Assembly: GCA_025602905.1 (NCBI GenBank) | Contig: JAHLKI010000001.1 | Span: 1,550,001 to 1,614,000 of the forward strand | Reading direction: 5' to 3' | Source of the DNA: Phlyctochytrium arcticum | Lineage: Eukaryota > Chytridiomycota > Chytridiomycetes > Chytridiales > Chytridiaceae | Length of the DNA stretch: 64,000 bases | Shown here: one piece after another, positions 1-11,008 of the stretch | How positions within the stretch are numbered: position 1 is the first letter of the stretch | How the letters are laid out: each line of letters opens with the position of its first letter | Program-made: the position numbers and the translations under genes | The notes under the pieces: model-generated | What the model was told of the DNA's origin: nothing | What the model saw: the letters and a program-made list of their open reading frames with translations, nothing else | The model's database searches: none

Positions 1-319
1 TATTCTTCTTCTCACTAGTCTAAAAACTATATCCCCAGGGACTTTACCTCGAAAAAACTGTCACAACTGTCACCTACATGTAAAGTGGAGGGAAATAGAT
101 AATAGGAAGTGTCTCTGACTCGAGACGTGGAGTAAAAAAAAGTGTCACGAAAAGTGTCACCTTTTTTTTGGGATGACATCGATATCGATATGTCTTATCC
201 AGAAATGAATTCAGAATGGATATCGATAACAGAGAATGTTATAAAGGATTGAAAGTCCCGTAGGGAGGCCGCTCCATTATCCGAATTATCCGAATCAGAA
301 TCATCACCACTCGAGAAAG
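1..319. other. AT-rich intergenic, palindromic ATCGAT motifs
   Basis: No gene seen. Two ATCGAT-type palindromes lie at 179-190 and 221-230. A 15-bp sequence, ATTGAAAGTCCCGTA (248-262), recurs exactly at 714-728, on the far side of the next ORF. Confidence 0.6.
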
Positions 320-661
320 ATGGAGCGATTGGAACAACGAGTACTGGACTTTATCAATTTGGACATATCGGAGGAATTCAAAGCAGCGGATAGAATCGTG
401 AAGAAGCATACAGCGGCTCTGGATTTTATCAAGGAAGAGATGAAGAATTTCGAAATAACCAAGGTGTCAATAAAGGATGGGAATAAAATGAAGACATTAT
501 TCTTCAACATTCGAAAAATGAACCGAGTGGATGTGCGGTCTTTACCAATGGATATACGAGACGCCCATATGAAGCCGTCAGTTGTATGGATGAGAAATGT
601 TTCAGTAGAGGAATTGGAGGAAGCCCAAGAATCACTGCCAAAAAGGACAAGATTGGAGTAA
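320..661 (+). CDS. orphan 113-aa basic protein
   Basis: Single-exon ORF, ATG to TAA, with no family I recognise. It is rich in Glu, Lys, Met and Ile, has no signal peptide or membrane segment, and ends in a basic patch (PKRTRLE). The N-terminal half looks helical (EFKAADRIVKKHTAALDFIK). Its AT-rich composition and lack of introns differ from most genes in the window. It sits between two exact copies of a 15-bp sequence (248-262 and 714-728), so it may have arrived with a mobile or viral element. That origin is inference; the reading frame is directly seen. Confidence 0.45.
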   Translation: MERLEQRVLDFINLDISEEFKAADRIVKKHTAALDFIKEEMKNFEITKVSIKDGNKMKTLFFNIRKMNRVDVRSLPMDIRDAHMKPSVVWMRNVSVEELEEAQESLPKRTRLE

Positions 662-1120
662 AGGCTTTTAATAAATCGTTGTAATAAATCGTTGTAATAA
701 ATCGTTGTAACAAATTGAAAGTCCCGTAAATGAGCGTATTACACGGTGTAATGAGCGTATTACACCGGTGAAGACTTGTAAATGGGGCGAAGAATATTCT
801 TCGCCGACTTGTAAGGTGTGAAATTTTGACAGAAGAAATTTGTGAATTTTCTGGAAGTCCCGTACACAGCGTATTACACGGTGTAAAGCCCGGTGTAAAG
901 TCCGGTGTAATGTGGCCCATAGTTGGCCCATAGTTGGAATCTCCCCTGTGATAGTGCATAACCAAATCCCATAGTATATACTATGGGATTTGGTTATGCA
1001 CTATCACAGCCATAATGCCCTCATTCGCGATCTCATGCAGATGCAGATCAGTCAGGTCTGGTTATGCCTGTTGTTGTTTCACTTGAAATCACAAGTTTGA
1101 CTAGTTTACCCTAGGCAAGA
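662..1120. repeat. cluster of short tandem and inverted repeats
   Basis: No gene. It holds three tandem copies of a 13-bp unit (AATAAATCGTTGT, 670-708), then several GTGTAAT/ATTACAC pairs that form small inverted repeats (about 735-775 and 868-912). A third copy of the AAGTCCCGTA motif is at 853-864, and CCCATAGTTGG is doubled at about 916-937. A 64-bp perfect palindrome follows at 946-1009. Confidence 0.7.
946..1009. repeat. 64-bp perfect palindrome
   Basis: Two 32-nt arms are exact reverse complements with no spacer; the axis lies between 977 and 978 in CATAGTAT|ATACTATG. It could extrude as a cruciform or fold as a hairpin. Pairing breaks at 945 and 1010. It lies about 110 bp upstream of the next start codon. 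Confidence 0.9.
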
Positions 1121-1755
1121 ATGGAAACCACCACTGCCGAAAGTTCTCGCGTTACTTCATTTGTTGGATCCTTCATGGCAGCGGCACGCACACCAGAGGG
1201 ACAACGTGTCATTTCTCATTTGACTGGTCCGGTAGCAGGTATACTATATCAGCATTTGCCCTCTCCATTCGACATGGCGCTGCAGAGTCACAGATTTGCC
1301 GAAACTAATTCAATGAAATAGGCGCATCCAACTCCCATGCCACAGCTGCCCACAATAGTGCACCCTCAACAACAGCATCAGCATCAGCATCAGCGGCGTC
1401 AGCAAATCGTCCCATCCCCCCGTATGTGATGGACCGCAGCCTCCGAACAGTGAAAGACGCGTGGCTTGAGTATGCAGAAGGGTTTGAGAGGTCGAATGGT
1501 GGTAGGTCCATCCGTTACATGGACACGACTTATGGATCCGTGTGGAGAAGCTCGCAGCGTCAATGGTATTCGCGCAGGAATCAGTTGTGGAAGGCCATCA
1601 AGGCTAGGGCTACCATCAGCAACTTAACCGAGCTCGAGATTGCAGTAATGATGGACCATGAAAGAGCGTTCGATGGAACAGAACGGCGAAAGCCTGCTAT
1701 TTCCCTGGCTCACTATCAAGACATTACTCTGAAAGGAGCAGCTTCTGCGGAATGA
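1121..1755 (+). CDS. Gcr1-type DNA-binding domain protein, 183 aa
   Basis: Two exons, 1121-1238 and 1322-1755, with an 83-nt intron (GTATAC...AATAG) that restores one frame. The N-terminal half is low complexity (Ala/Ser/Thr repeats). The C-terminal ~100 residues, from MDRSLRTVKDAWLEYAEGF through YGSVWRSSQRQWYSRRNQLW, match my recollection of the fungal Gcr1_C DNA-binding domain. That domain has a W-x2-Y/W-x2-G motif and a conserved G-x-x-W-R followed by Y-S-R-R. Yeast Gcr1 activates glycolytic genes. Across fungi the domain also occurs in many small proteins of unknown role and in Crypton-type recombinases. No recombinase is visible here, so this is either a short transcription factor or an element remnant. 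Confidence 0.55.
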
Positions 1756-2614
1756 TGGTGTGTTGCCCTTGACTATATTGCATTAGTGTGGGACCTAATC
1801 TGCAACTCTTTTAGTCGTAGCTTGTCTCATCAGCATCTTGCCCTGCCTTTGTCCATCTTTGAACTTCTCGTGCGGTTTCCCATTTTTCAGTTGTTAGTTT
1901 TTGTTTGATTAGCTTTTCCTAGCTCAGCTTTTAGGCAGTTCATCTCTAGTCTTTTCTCTCTTTCTCTGTTCTCGTTCTCATTCCCTTCCCCATCAGTTTA
2001 CCTTTTCATCTATCAGTTTTGTTTCTCTTTTGTTTCTCTTTTCTTTGTTGTTTCTTTTCCCCTTGTTTCTTTTGTTCTACTTTTTTTTCAATTGTGTCAG
2101 AGTGTTGTTTCAGTCATTCAGTTCCCGGAGTCGATGAGTGTATAATGCGTATGTGTGCGGAATGTCAAGATGTTCTTCTGGCCATGGTCTGAATTCTGAT
2201 CTGGAAATGTTGAACGCGATTTCGGAGTTGAGGCCGATCCGCGAGTCTGGATATAGCAGCGCTCAACCCTGCAAAAACCTCAGTGACAAGACTCAACCCA
2301 GAAAAACCCGAGGTTTTTTCAGAGTTGAGCCCACCGCTCTAGTTGAAATCGAGGTTTTTTCGGTGCTGAGCGCGTGGCGCGGTGTCACTGGGAGTGACAG
2401 CGCAGTCTGTCACTCGCCAAAAATCTGTCACAAGACCTGGTGGAGTGTTGAAGAACTTACTCGATAACTGAATAGACAACGAGATCGAGAACCAAAGCAT
2501 ACGCACACATAAGTTGGCTGTCAAACAGTGATCTCCATAAACAACATTACAACAGGATATGTTTCTATGGTGGGATCCTTGTTTTTTGTTTTTTTTGGGG
2601 GGGGGAAAAAAAAA
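1756..2614. other. intergenic; pyrimidine-rich, then GAGGTTTTTTC repeats
   Basis: No gene supported. 1830-2100 is strongly pyrimidine-rich. Around 2270-2420 the motif GAGGTTTTTTC occurs twice and CCTCAGTG/GTGACA words recur. The 27-nt block at 2555-2581 is shared with the 3' flank of tRNA-Ile and is listed separately. Confidence 0.5.
2555..2581 (-). repeat. 27-nt block 3' of tRNA-Arg, shared with tRNA-Ile flank
   Basis: Read on the minus strand, it begins CAAGGATCCCACCATAGAAA and matches 14971-14997 at 26 of 27 positions. It starts 34 nt after the tRNA-Arg discriminator base, the same distance as the copy after tRNA-Ile. Between tRNA and block lie T and C runs that would terminate Pol III. 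The match ends sharply. Confidence 0.8.
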
Positions 2615-2687
2615 CGATCCTACCAGGGGTCGAACCTGGAATCTCCTGATTCGTAGTCAGGCACCTTATCCATTTGGCCATAGGACC
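2615..2687 (-). tRNA. tRNA-Arg (anticodon ACG)
   Basis: A 73-nt cloverleaf without intron. The acceptor stem GGTCCTA pairs with TAGGATC, with one G-T pair and a G discriminator. The anticodon arm is CCTGA-CTACGAA-TCAGG and the T arm contains GGTTCGACCC. A long T run follows on the minus strand and serves as the Pol III terminator. Confidence 0.95.
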
Positions 2688-3887
2688 TCGATATGTTGGA
2701 AACACACATAGGACTTGTTCTCTCGTTCCCAGATTGAGCTCCACCGACATCAGATCCCCGAACTGTTTGGCGTCTCGTTCGTTGAACAAATCAGTTTAGT
2801 CCCTCTATCTTTCTTTCCGCTACCCATATTCCATGTGTATGCCTTTGCACAGCTTTGGACGCTGCAACACATGTTCTTTTCTTTATGTACTATACATTTG
2901 TATGGGTGATTTTGGGGGAGTTTATAAGTGCAGACATCCCCCCGCCCCCTCTTCTTAATACATGCGTTTTTCTCAGTACCTTCTTGCCCAAGTCTTCTCC
3001 TACTAAGTAAGACTGGCAAAATCCAACACGATATTTTCGACTTTACCGTAAAGGGTATATTGCTTATGGCACACCTCATCGCATTTTGTCTCCTGGCAGG
3101 CTCAGGTCGTTTGAGGTGACCGAATCCTGGACCTGGTCTACACCGCCATCTCCTCGCAAAGAGTTGGAAGGCCCAAGTAGATGTCGAAAATCTGTTTTGG
3201 GGTGATTTATATTCTGAAATGATACGAAGTGGGGTCGTCCGTATATTTTTGCAAACCTTCGAGCAGACCTCCGCCGACGTATCGGGCGCTGTGGAATCCC
3301 GCTGGATCAAGCGGATCTTGAATGTGTGTCTTGCAGATCTAAAAAGTGCAGTCCGATAAATTTGCCCCAACGGGGCGTTGCGGCATGCCACCACCTATAA
3401 CTTTGACAAACCCCAACCAGACCCCCGACGAGTCTATTTTGAGTGTTTCTTTTCCTGTACTGGGATAGCTGTTGCCTGGATGTGGGTTAAGGAGTTGTCT
3501 TGCCTGGCAGGCAGTGGGAGCCAAACAGGCCATTCGGTTGTCGAAACCACAATGGTGATCTACAACGAAACCGTGACAACTCCCATTTTGTGAGATGTTC
3601 TGTTTTCATTTAGAATGAATGTTCATCTTGCTTGCGGTACGAGATGCCACTTGCGAGTGGGGGCCGTGGGGAAAATCAATCAGTGACCTATGTTGGTGGG
3701 TATGAATGCTAACAAAGAAAATCCCCCTTTCGGCCCCTCAAATCCCGGAAATCCCTCTTTTCCTCTGTCTTTTCCTGCATCTATTTTGGGCGACGGAGGA
3801 GTTTAATCCTCATTTATATAGTTCTCCGAATTATGCAGGATGTGACTTTCCCTGTCTTGACTGCCAGGTCAGCCAATTTGACGCAAG
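2688..3887. other. intergenic, no supported gene
   Basis: About 1.2 kb. A 214-codon minus-strand open frame crosses it but has no recognisable domain and lacks coding-like composition. No repeats noticed. Confidence 0.4.
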
Positions 3888-5651
3888 ATGAGCCTTCCAT
3901 TACCCGAACCGACCGACGAAGACCAGCGTTGGGCGCGATCGGTCACCTGCTCCATCTCGACCGTACGTGAGAACGGTGAACCCGTTGGCGGTCTCGGGTA
4001 TCACCTTGGCTGCGGTTGGACACTGTCGGCCTCACATCTGCTGCACTCGCAAGGGCATATTGAAAACGCAGAGTTCACGTTCCTGAAGACCCAGGACAAG
4101 ACCCAGGACGATCCAACCCCGAATGAGATTACTCCGGACGAGCTGCTGGTGTTTCCTTGGCATGAAGGGCGACATGCGTACGGTCACAAGATTCCCACGG
4201 TTTGGGAAGGTGCAGAAGAGCCTTGTCCAGATCTAGTTTTGATCCAAGTCGGTAATCCAGTGCCGCCTTACGCCGGTGCAAAGAGCCTTAACGCTAGGTC
4301 ATGGGCATCGGCTGACGAGGTCATCACAACCCTCAATTCAGTTGCTGAACGCTACTTACTCAACTTCATGGGAGATTTGTCGGACATATAAGGTTGCGTA
4401 CCTGCCGGTGCTGCGCACCATTGCCGCTCAGCGGGCTCAGCCCGGACCAAAAGACCTCAAATGGAAACCTTTTAAAATTTTCTGGGATTCTGTGAGCGGA
4501 TCAACGCACAGGGTCGCCCGCGTCGATGTTGGATTGCAATCAGGATACAGTGGTGCACCCGCATTTTTCAAAAACCTAAACCGCTTGGAATTGCTGGGCA
4601 CCATATATCAATCCTACGACGACGCAACGTACGTTTGTGTCAAACCGGATACTCTACAGTCGGACAAGATCTGGCCACGGAAATCAACCAGCTGAACGGT
4701 ATTACCAAAAACCCAACTCAGCTTTGTTCGCAAGTATCGACGACAGAGTAAAAGATGCGGAGGGAAAAATTGCGGATCTGCTCAAGAATTACAACGCACA
4801 TTGTCTCGCTGGGCCAGATGCGTTGAAACCGTTCCTCCCACTAAGGAAGAGCTGGCCCTCCATCAGGCTCGCGTTTGCTTCAACAACGTGCTGCAGGCCG
4901 CAGCCTGGTGTCGGTACTACGAACTACTACCAAAGGCGTTCAATCCGTCGTGTGTCTTCTGGTATACATCCGTTCCCTACGAAGACTCGCTCGAGTTTTG
5001 TCTGCCATTCACGCTTCTGTCAAAAGCAGTGCTAATTGATAAGTATGGACAGCCACTACCTTGCTTGAAGGAGAAGGCAGACACGCACCAATTTTGCTTC
5101 ATGCACGTACATACCAAAATCACCCAAGAAGAGGTTCAAAATCGAGGCAAGAAATTGGTTATCAAGGAGTCTGACCTGGCCGAGACAAACTTCCGCTTTG
5201 CGCGTAAAAAAATTTCGTCAGGCCCAAGCTCAACTACTAATTACGAGAAGATTCAGAAGCGGGGCGTGCAACAGGCGCGGCAGGAAGCGACTCCACCAAA
5301 GCTCAAAAAGAAAAAGAACCAACCTATTTCGTCAAAGGACTGGGCAGAAATACGGAAATCCGAAGACAAGAATGTTCAAATTGCCTGGATACCGCGCTCG
5401 CCGCGTTAAACAATCCCGAGTTTCGAACGGACATGTTGTTCCGCACGCGATGGAATTCACTGTGCGAAGCAGCTGGAGCCTCGGGAAATCTTAAAGACGC
5501 ATTCGATGAGCTCAAGGACTCCTGGTTTCGGGGAACAACCACAGAGGATGAACGAAATGAGCTGATAGGGAAAGAGAAAGTGCTGAAGGTGGATGCAGCT
5601 CAGGCGGCGGACCAGTCGACCAGTACTGACAACCCAGAGTCCAAGTCTTGA
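3888..5651 (+). CDS. trypsin-like serine protease domain protein, 514 aa
   Basis: Four exons: 3888-4319, 4393-4628, 4722-5203 and 5257-5651. The introns are 73, 93 and 53 nt; the last has a CTAAT branch site. Splicing joins four frames into one protein. The N-terminal ~200 residues carry a chymotrypsin-fold triad in order: His50 (LSASHLLH), Asp115 (CPDLVLIQV) and Ser197 in GYSGAP followed by LELLGTIY. There is no signal peptide, so it is probably intracellular, as are many fungal trypsin-like domain proteins. The C-terminal 300 residues (FNNVLQAAAWCRYYELL and a Lys-rich linker) match nothing I know. Without splicing the locus looks frameshifted; with it, it looks intact. The second intron's acceptor is the least certain. 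Confidence 0.6.
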
Positions 5652-6909
5652 TTTGAGAGCCAGTTTGTTCGTGAGGTCACCACTACGTACATCAGTAGAG
5701 GGTAAAGCGTATGTACGTATGCGACGCCCCAAAACTCTCCACACTGACAAGGGACGTCCGTACCCAGTATTGAATTTGAAGACACTTGGTGAAAGGCGCG
5801 CTTGACAAGTCTTATTTGTCATGGTATTGAGCTATATGAAGGGGTTGCAATGTCGCTCATAGTGGTCCGTTCGTTGGTAATATACATGTTTGATGGTCAA
5901 TGTACATCACTGGGGTGTCCAGTGTGCGGTGTGGGTTATGTGGGATGTACAAAACTCATGAGGTCCGGTACACTTTTATAGTGAATCTACATATCCCATG
6001 GGTGCGAACGGTATGCATACATATACAAACTATCCCACGCGGTCGGTCAAGTATTGTATTGTGTGATTGAGCATATCATATTATTCCCGGTATGGTTTTT
6101 GTGGATGGTTGGCGTGGGAAAAATCGTCAATTCAAGCGCAGCCCATGCGCTAGCCATGTTTGGTGGCGAGCTGGGTGAGAATGCTAAATGCGTGCAATCG
6201 ACTATCGGGGTCTGACCTCATGGGCACTTCTGTATTCATAATTAATAGTGATAGCCCCTCCTCACTCTCGACACATCTTTATCGATTTCTACATCCAGGC
6301 ATACGTTGCATCTGTTATAGTGCGCAGTAACCCTTGGATGTTTTTGTCCTGCCACTTTCTTTCTGATCATATCGTCCCATATTTGAAAGAAATGAGCAAA
6401 AACTCCTGTCATGCTCTTATGTTGAGCGATGAAGTAGGCTTTCTCATTGCATATACCAAAAACTTTACATATGCATGCTTGAGACATTGGAACTCAATTG
6501 CTTTTCCACAAGTCTACCCCAACTGACATACCCTTTTGTTAAACTGCCAACCATAAACCGTACCTGTTTTCCGACTGGTTCATCCTTTCGCGTCGTTTTC
6601 CACTTTGCTGAATTGCAATAAAGGTAGGAAATCAAGAAATCCTGCCGGGCCGTATTTTTTCATCAGTGATCGTCTACCGGTGTCACTCAAAATGAGAACA
6701 TCAAGGGGGCCTCCAGCGAGCAGTATCAAATATAGTGCTAATGCGGTTCAACACATAACTCCATGAAGAACCGTTCAGGTCGTTTTACAGTGAAATTCCT
6801 CGCTTCACTTGACATAACATAACCCCCATAACCCCGCATACCCTCAGACATCGGATATGGTCAACTATTATATGTTAATATTGGTGCAAGGCAATCCGAA
6901 ATCCATCAA
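5652..6909. other. intergenic, no supported gene
   Basis: About 1.25 kb of AT-rich sequence. Open frames near 6242-6526 overlap on both strands and look spurious. Confidence 0.45.
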
Positions 6910-6981
6910 GGTTCTATGGTGTAGCGGTTAGCACTCAGCACTTTGAATGCTGCGACCCGAGTTCGAATCTCGGTAGGACCT
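6910..6981 (+). tRNA. tRNA-Gln (anticodon TTG)
   Basis: A 72-nt cloverleaf. Acceptor GGTTCTA pairs with TAGGACC, the anticodon arm is CAGCA-CTTTGAA-TGCTG, and the T arm has GAGTTCGAATCTC. T runs directly downstream act as terminator. No intron. Confidence 0.95.
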
Positions 6982-7045
6982 CATTTTTTGATTTTTTTTT
7001 CCTCATACCTATTCCTACACTCTCTATGAGCCTTGCTGATTTGGG

Positions 7046-8998
7046 ATGCCATCCATTTGTTTCTACTTCTTACAGCAGCGGCATACTCGAGTATGCGAAA
7101 TTGGCGGGAAGGATAGAGTTTTTCGAGGTCTGCCGCAACCCACTTTTATTGAGATTTACGGTGAGTTTACCTTCCACGCGCAGCAAAATAGAATTTGGCG
7201 CGAAAACGTTCCATCGGCAGTCGGCCGTGGCCTGGAAGGAAGGGTGCAAGGCGTTAACATCGAAGATTGGTCAACAACAAAGGAGGTGGAACAGGTATGT
7301 GAGCAACATCCAAGTCTGCATATACAAGTTCCATTCGCTGTCAATCCGATCTTGCAAAACTGACGATTCGCCATTCTCGAACTAGGATCTTGCTTTTGAC
7401 GCGTTCGACAGTTCGCGTGTTCTACGAGCAAATCGGGGCGTCAAAAAGACCTTTCGACCCAAGGACGTTTCCTCGAGTATGGCTCATCACATCAAGAGGA
7501 CAGCAGGGCTCTTGGCAGCAGCTATGAAGGCATCCTCAAAAATCAAAATGGATCGCAAGGGCAAGCGCAGAAAAGGCCATCTCTTCTTCTTTCGGATGCA
7601 AGTTGTTTTGCTATACGTGTGTCTATGCGTGATGTGTATCATGATGTTGAGCCCCTTTGCGGATGCTTCCCGGTTGGGACGATATAAATTGCGGGCTAGG
7701 CAGGTTGGGCAGGTACTGCATTCTATGTTTTGTCGTTTTGTATTTGTGAAAAGATTTGCTGACTTTCGGCATGTGGTTATTATAGGCTATTGCAGCGGCG
7801 GAACCGGTTGTGACGAGGGTCAGTGAGCAGCAGCAGCCATTACCCACCGTTATTGGCACCTCTGCGCCATCCAGCGCACTATTCACACCTACATTGTCTC
7901 CTTCCCAGCAGGTGCCGGCACCTTCAGCAACAAGTAATAACAACAGTCCAGTTCCGACAATCTCCAATGTCGTTTCGAACCGAGTCCCGGTTCCTACAAA
8001 CGAGCCAACAACACCGCCTACTTCTCCATCTGTAAGTTATGAGATCGTACATAGTCTTGCAAACATCAAATTGACTGACTGCGCATCTTGAGACACCGGC
8101 GGCGAGTCCCGAACCCCTCATTAGTAGTGTAAACACGCCATTACCATCTGTCGTCGTTACTCCTACCGAGCCTGTTCCAACCAACACTCCCATCGCCCAA
8201 GTACCATCTGTCACTCTCCCGGTGACAACGCCTGCGGTCGTTGTACCATCACCCAGTATTTCCATATCTGGGACCCCAACTGCCATCGGCGTTGCTCCTA
8301 CCCCATCTCAACAAATCTCTTCTCCCTCTGCGGCCATACAAACTCCCCAACCATCATCCATAGCAGCGGGCGCAGGCGCAACAACACCACTAAAAACACT
8401 TCTTGCCCCCCAAACGCGCACTCAGACCGACATTGTACCTACTTCCACCTCCAATCCCGAACCGGTGATCCAACCCATCTCATCCCAATCCCTGACCACC
8501 CGCGCCATAACCGCTCTATCCTTATGCGCCTCCTGCGTCTTTATCGCCGCCGTGTCCATCTACGTCTTTCGCAAATGGAAACTCAAACCCTCGGGCCAAT
8601 TTCGGCGACGGATGTCGGGTAGCGGACTCCTTCATCCATCCAACAACACCAAAGAATGGCTGGCCCTTTCTTCCAATTCCAAATCGGGTACATTGACATC
8701 TATCGAAACCAGTACGAGTTCAGTCGGTGGTCGCTCAGATTCATTGTCGCATCCCACTATGGGATCTACATTACCGTACCGGTCCCATCAACATCCCATG
8801 CCAGTCTTGCTGCATCATCAGAATTCTGCATCCCCTTTCCAACAACAACATCAGCGATTCCCGACGATTGACCCTTGCCCGCCATCATTTCCGGCAGCCT
8901 ATTCGTACGGCACCCCACCTCGGTCTCCATCGCCGCCTTTGCCACCCTTACCACTGCAAGTTGCTGACATTGGCGGTGGATCCCCTTACCCTCACTAG
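7046..8998 (+). CDS. Ser/Thr/Pro-rich membrane protein (cell-wall sensor-like)
   Basis: Four exons: 7046-7294, 7386-7712, 7786-8031 and 8093-8998 (575 aa), all phase 0. A hydrophobic stretch in exon 2 (MQVVLLYVCLCVMCIMML, then FADA) could be a signal anchor, or a signal peptide if translation starts at an internal ATG such as 7479. About 300 residues of Thr/Ser/Pro/Val-rich sequence follow, likely O-glycosylated. A clear transmembrane helix (LCASCVFIAAVSIYVF) and a basic, Ser/Pro/His-rich cytoplasmic tail complete it. This layout resembles yeast Mid2/Wsc-type surface sensors, but no WSC or other named domain is visible. The first exon is the least certain part. Confidence 0.6.
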
Positions 8999-9303
8999 TC
9001 TCTTTACATGTTTGCTTTGTTTTACTCTATCTTGCAGCTACACAGGCTATAGTTACCTGTAGCTTGTTCTTTTGTGTGCCTCTGTTTTTGATGTATATAG
9101 TACTTATCCGTGTTTTCTTAGTTCTGATATCTTGTACTTTCGTTCTGTAAATATGTCGTCTATCCGAGCCGTTCTTTGTATCATCTCAAACCCCCTCTCA
9201 TTCAAATTTTCGTAACCAAAAGCAAAACCATACCATTCCATAACGAGACTATCCGAGCGCGCACAAGTACAGCGACTCGAAAAAGGCAAAAAGAATGTTG
9301 TAG
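8999..9303. other. 3' flank of membrane protein gene
   Basis: T-rich sequence between a stop codon and tRNA-Ser. Nothing else seen. Confidence 0.5.
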
Positions 9304-9385
9304 CGACGCGAGCAGGATTTGAACCTGCGCGGGCAGAGCCCAATAGATTTCTAGTCTATCGCCTTAACCACTCGGCCATCGCGTC
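9304..9385 (-). tRNA. tRNA-Ser (anticodon AGA)
   Basis: An 82-nt class II tRNA. Acceptor GACGCGA pairs with TCGCGTC, with a G discriminator. The anticodon arm is ATAGA-CTAGAAA-TCTAT. The long variable arm (GGGCTCTGCCC) is characteristic of tRNA-Ser. A T5 tract downstream on the minus strand is the terminator. No intron. Confidence 0.95.
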
Positions 9386-11008
9386 TTGATGTTTTCTGTT
9401 GCGGGGTAGACAATATAAACAAACGAGTAGTTGTTGATGTGTGATCTACATTCAGTTCATCGAGAAGGCATGGATTGATGCAAGAAATCTATACACCTTG
9501 AACACCGTTCTGAATGCACACCAGTGAACACCAGTACTCGAGTACTCTCATGTCAGTCCTGTTCAATCAAAGTGCATCATCATCATCAACATATGATAAT
9601 CAAGTAGATCATCGCAGCATCCGAAGCAGATCTTGACAGGAAACCCCCCGCCGCTCCGATCTGTTTTGGCTGTGATCTGCGACCTTTGGGATCCGGTACA
9701 CGCGGAGCCCACCGGTGTTGTGCATGAGAACAATTAAATTAGCTGCAAAGCTTTGGCGGGCCAGGCGGGGTGGTTGTTTTTTGGTGGATGCCCACTGGGG
9801 GGGCATTTTGTGGAATGCATTTTCCTTTCTTTCACTCATGCGCGTAGTCTCCATACGATATCATTCTCGTTTACGCGAGTATCAGAATACCCAGACTATG
9901 CCCACAGGAATATGTATAGCTGCCCATATATAGACGAGTATAAAGACGGCCCCCGCGACTGTCACTGTCAGGTCAGTGCCCAGAATGAATTCTCTGCGCC
10001 CTGCCCAACTGTCAAAATGGCCGCAGCGGCGGGACCCCAGCGGTGCCACAAGCCGAGCACACGGACCGCCGCTGATCCCTGACGTCACAACCCAGCGTCC
10101 GAATGCGGCTAAATGAACACCTCCAGCAGAGCCCAAAAAAGTTGCATTTTTCCCGTCGTGATTTTCTGGCATTTCGCTTCCTGTTTTTCGTTCACCGCCA
10201 TTAGCAACATTAACCGTAAGTATCCCCGCTAGAATGTCCAGAAATACCTGTGTATTAACCCACAATATCAACAGGGACCCCTATCCAGATCCGCAAAATC
10301 CACTATAAACAAAACGCAGAGCCGCGGCTCACGGACATATATCCCAAGAACCAGCAGCGCACCAAGCAAATGGCCACCGCCATCAAACGGGCTGACGATA
10401 CATATAGAAGTGGAGCTTTTTCCATCAGCCTTATTTAAAACAGAAAGCAACTTTTGTCAAGTTTGCCGAGAAAAATTCCACTGTCCAACGCTCCAGAAAC
10501 CAGCGAGATCGGATAACCCTTTCGTTTACCTACCGGCTCGTGAGCACTGAGGGTCTGTGGGGATTGGGATTGCAGGGTCGGAACGAATTCCACTGCAAAG
10601 GACTGCTGGCATCAATAGAAACGGGCTTGGAAACAGAGACAACGTTCATCGAGGGAGAAAAAATACTCCGCCCCGAAACTCCCATAATCCGGTTGGGATT
10701 TCACCCAGATATTCTCCGTACCAAACCAAAACTGTGTGGGTCTTTGCGAAGTACGCAAAACCCAACAGAAGCTAACGTCTTTTTTGGGGCGCCGTTGGTA
10801 GACTTGCTTTGCCCTACAAGGTTAACATTGTCGTACTGTCAGCTCGAAAGTGGGCTTTACCACAGGACCAGGGAACCTCCAATCTCCTCAGCCAGACCTT
10901 GAGAACAAACAATCGTACCTGGGCGTCATTAGATTAACCCCGTCAACCGGACGAGCGGTTGCGAGGATTATAGAAAATCCTGGAGCAAGAAACAAAGGGG
11001 GATCTGTC
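9386..11008. other. long 5' region of the Gln-rich gene
   Basis: About 1.6 kb without a supported gene. The frame of the next gene is open from 10850 but with no ATG before 11009. CA/TC-rich stretches at 10120-10540 suggest promoter and leader sequence. A leader intron is possible but not demonstrated. Confidence 0.4.

Noticed and set aside
2750..3394. 214-codon minus-strand ORF
   Set aside because: No domain, no signal peptide, composition not coding-like, and it overlaps other open frames on the opposite strand.
4320..5260. Apparent multiple frameshifts in the protease locus, suggesting a pseudogene
   Set aside because: Three ordinary GT-AG introns of 53-93 nt join the frames, one with a clear branch site, so an intact gene is the simpler reading.
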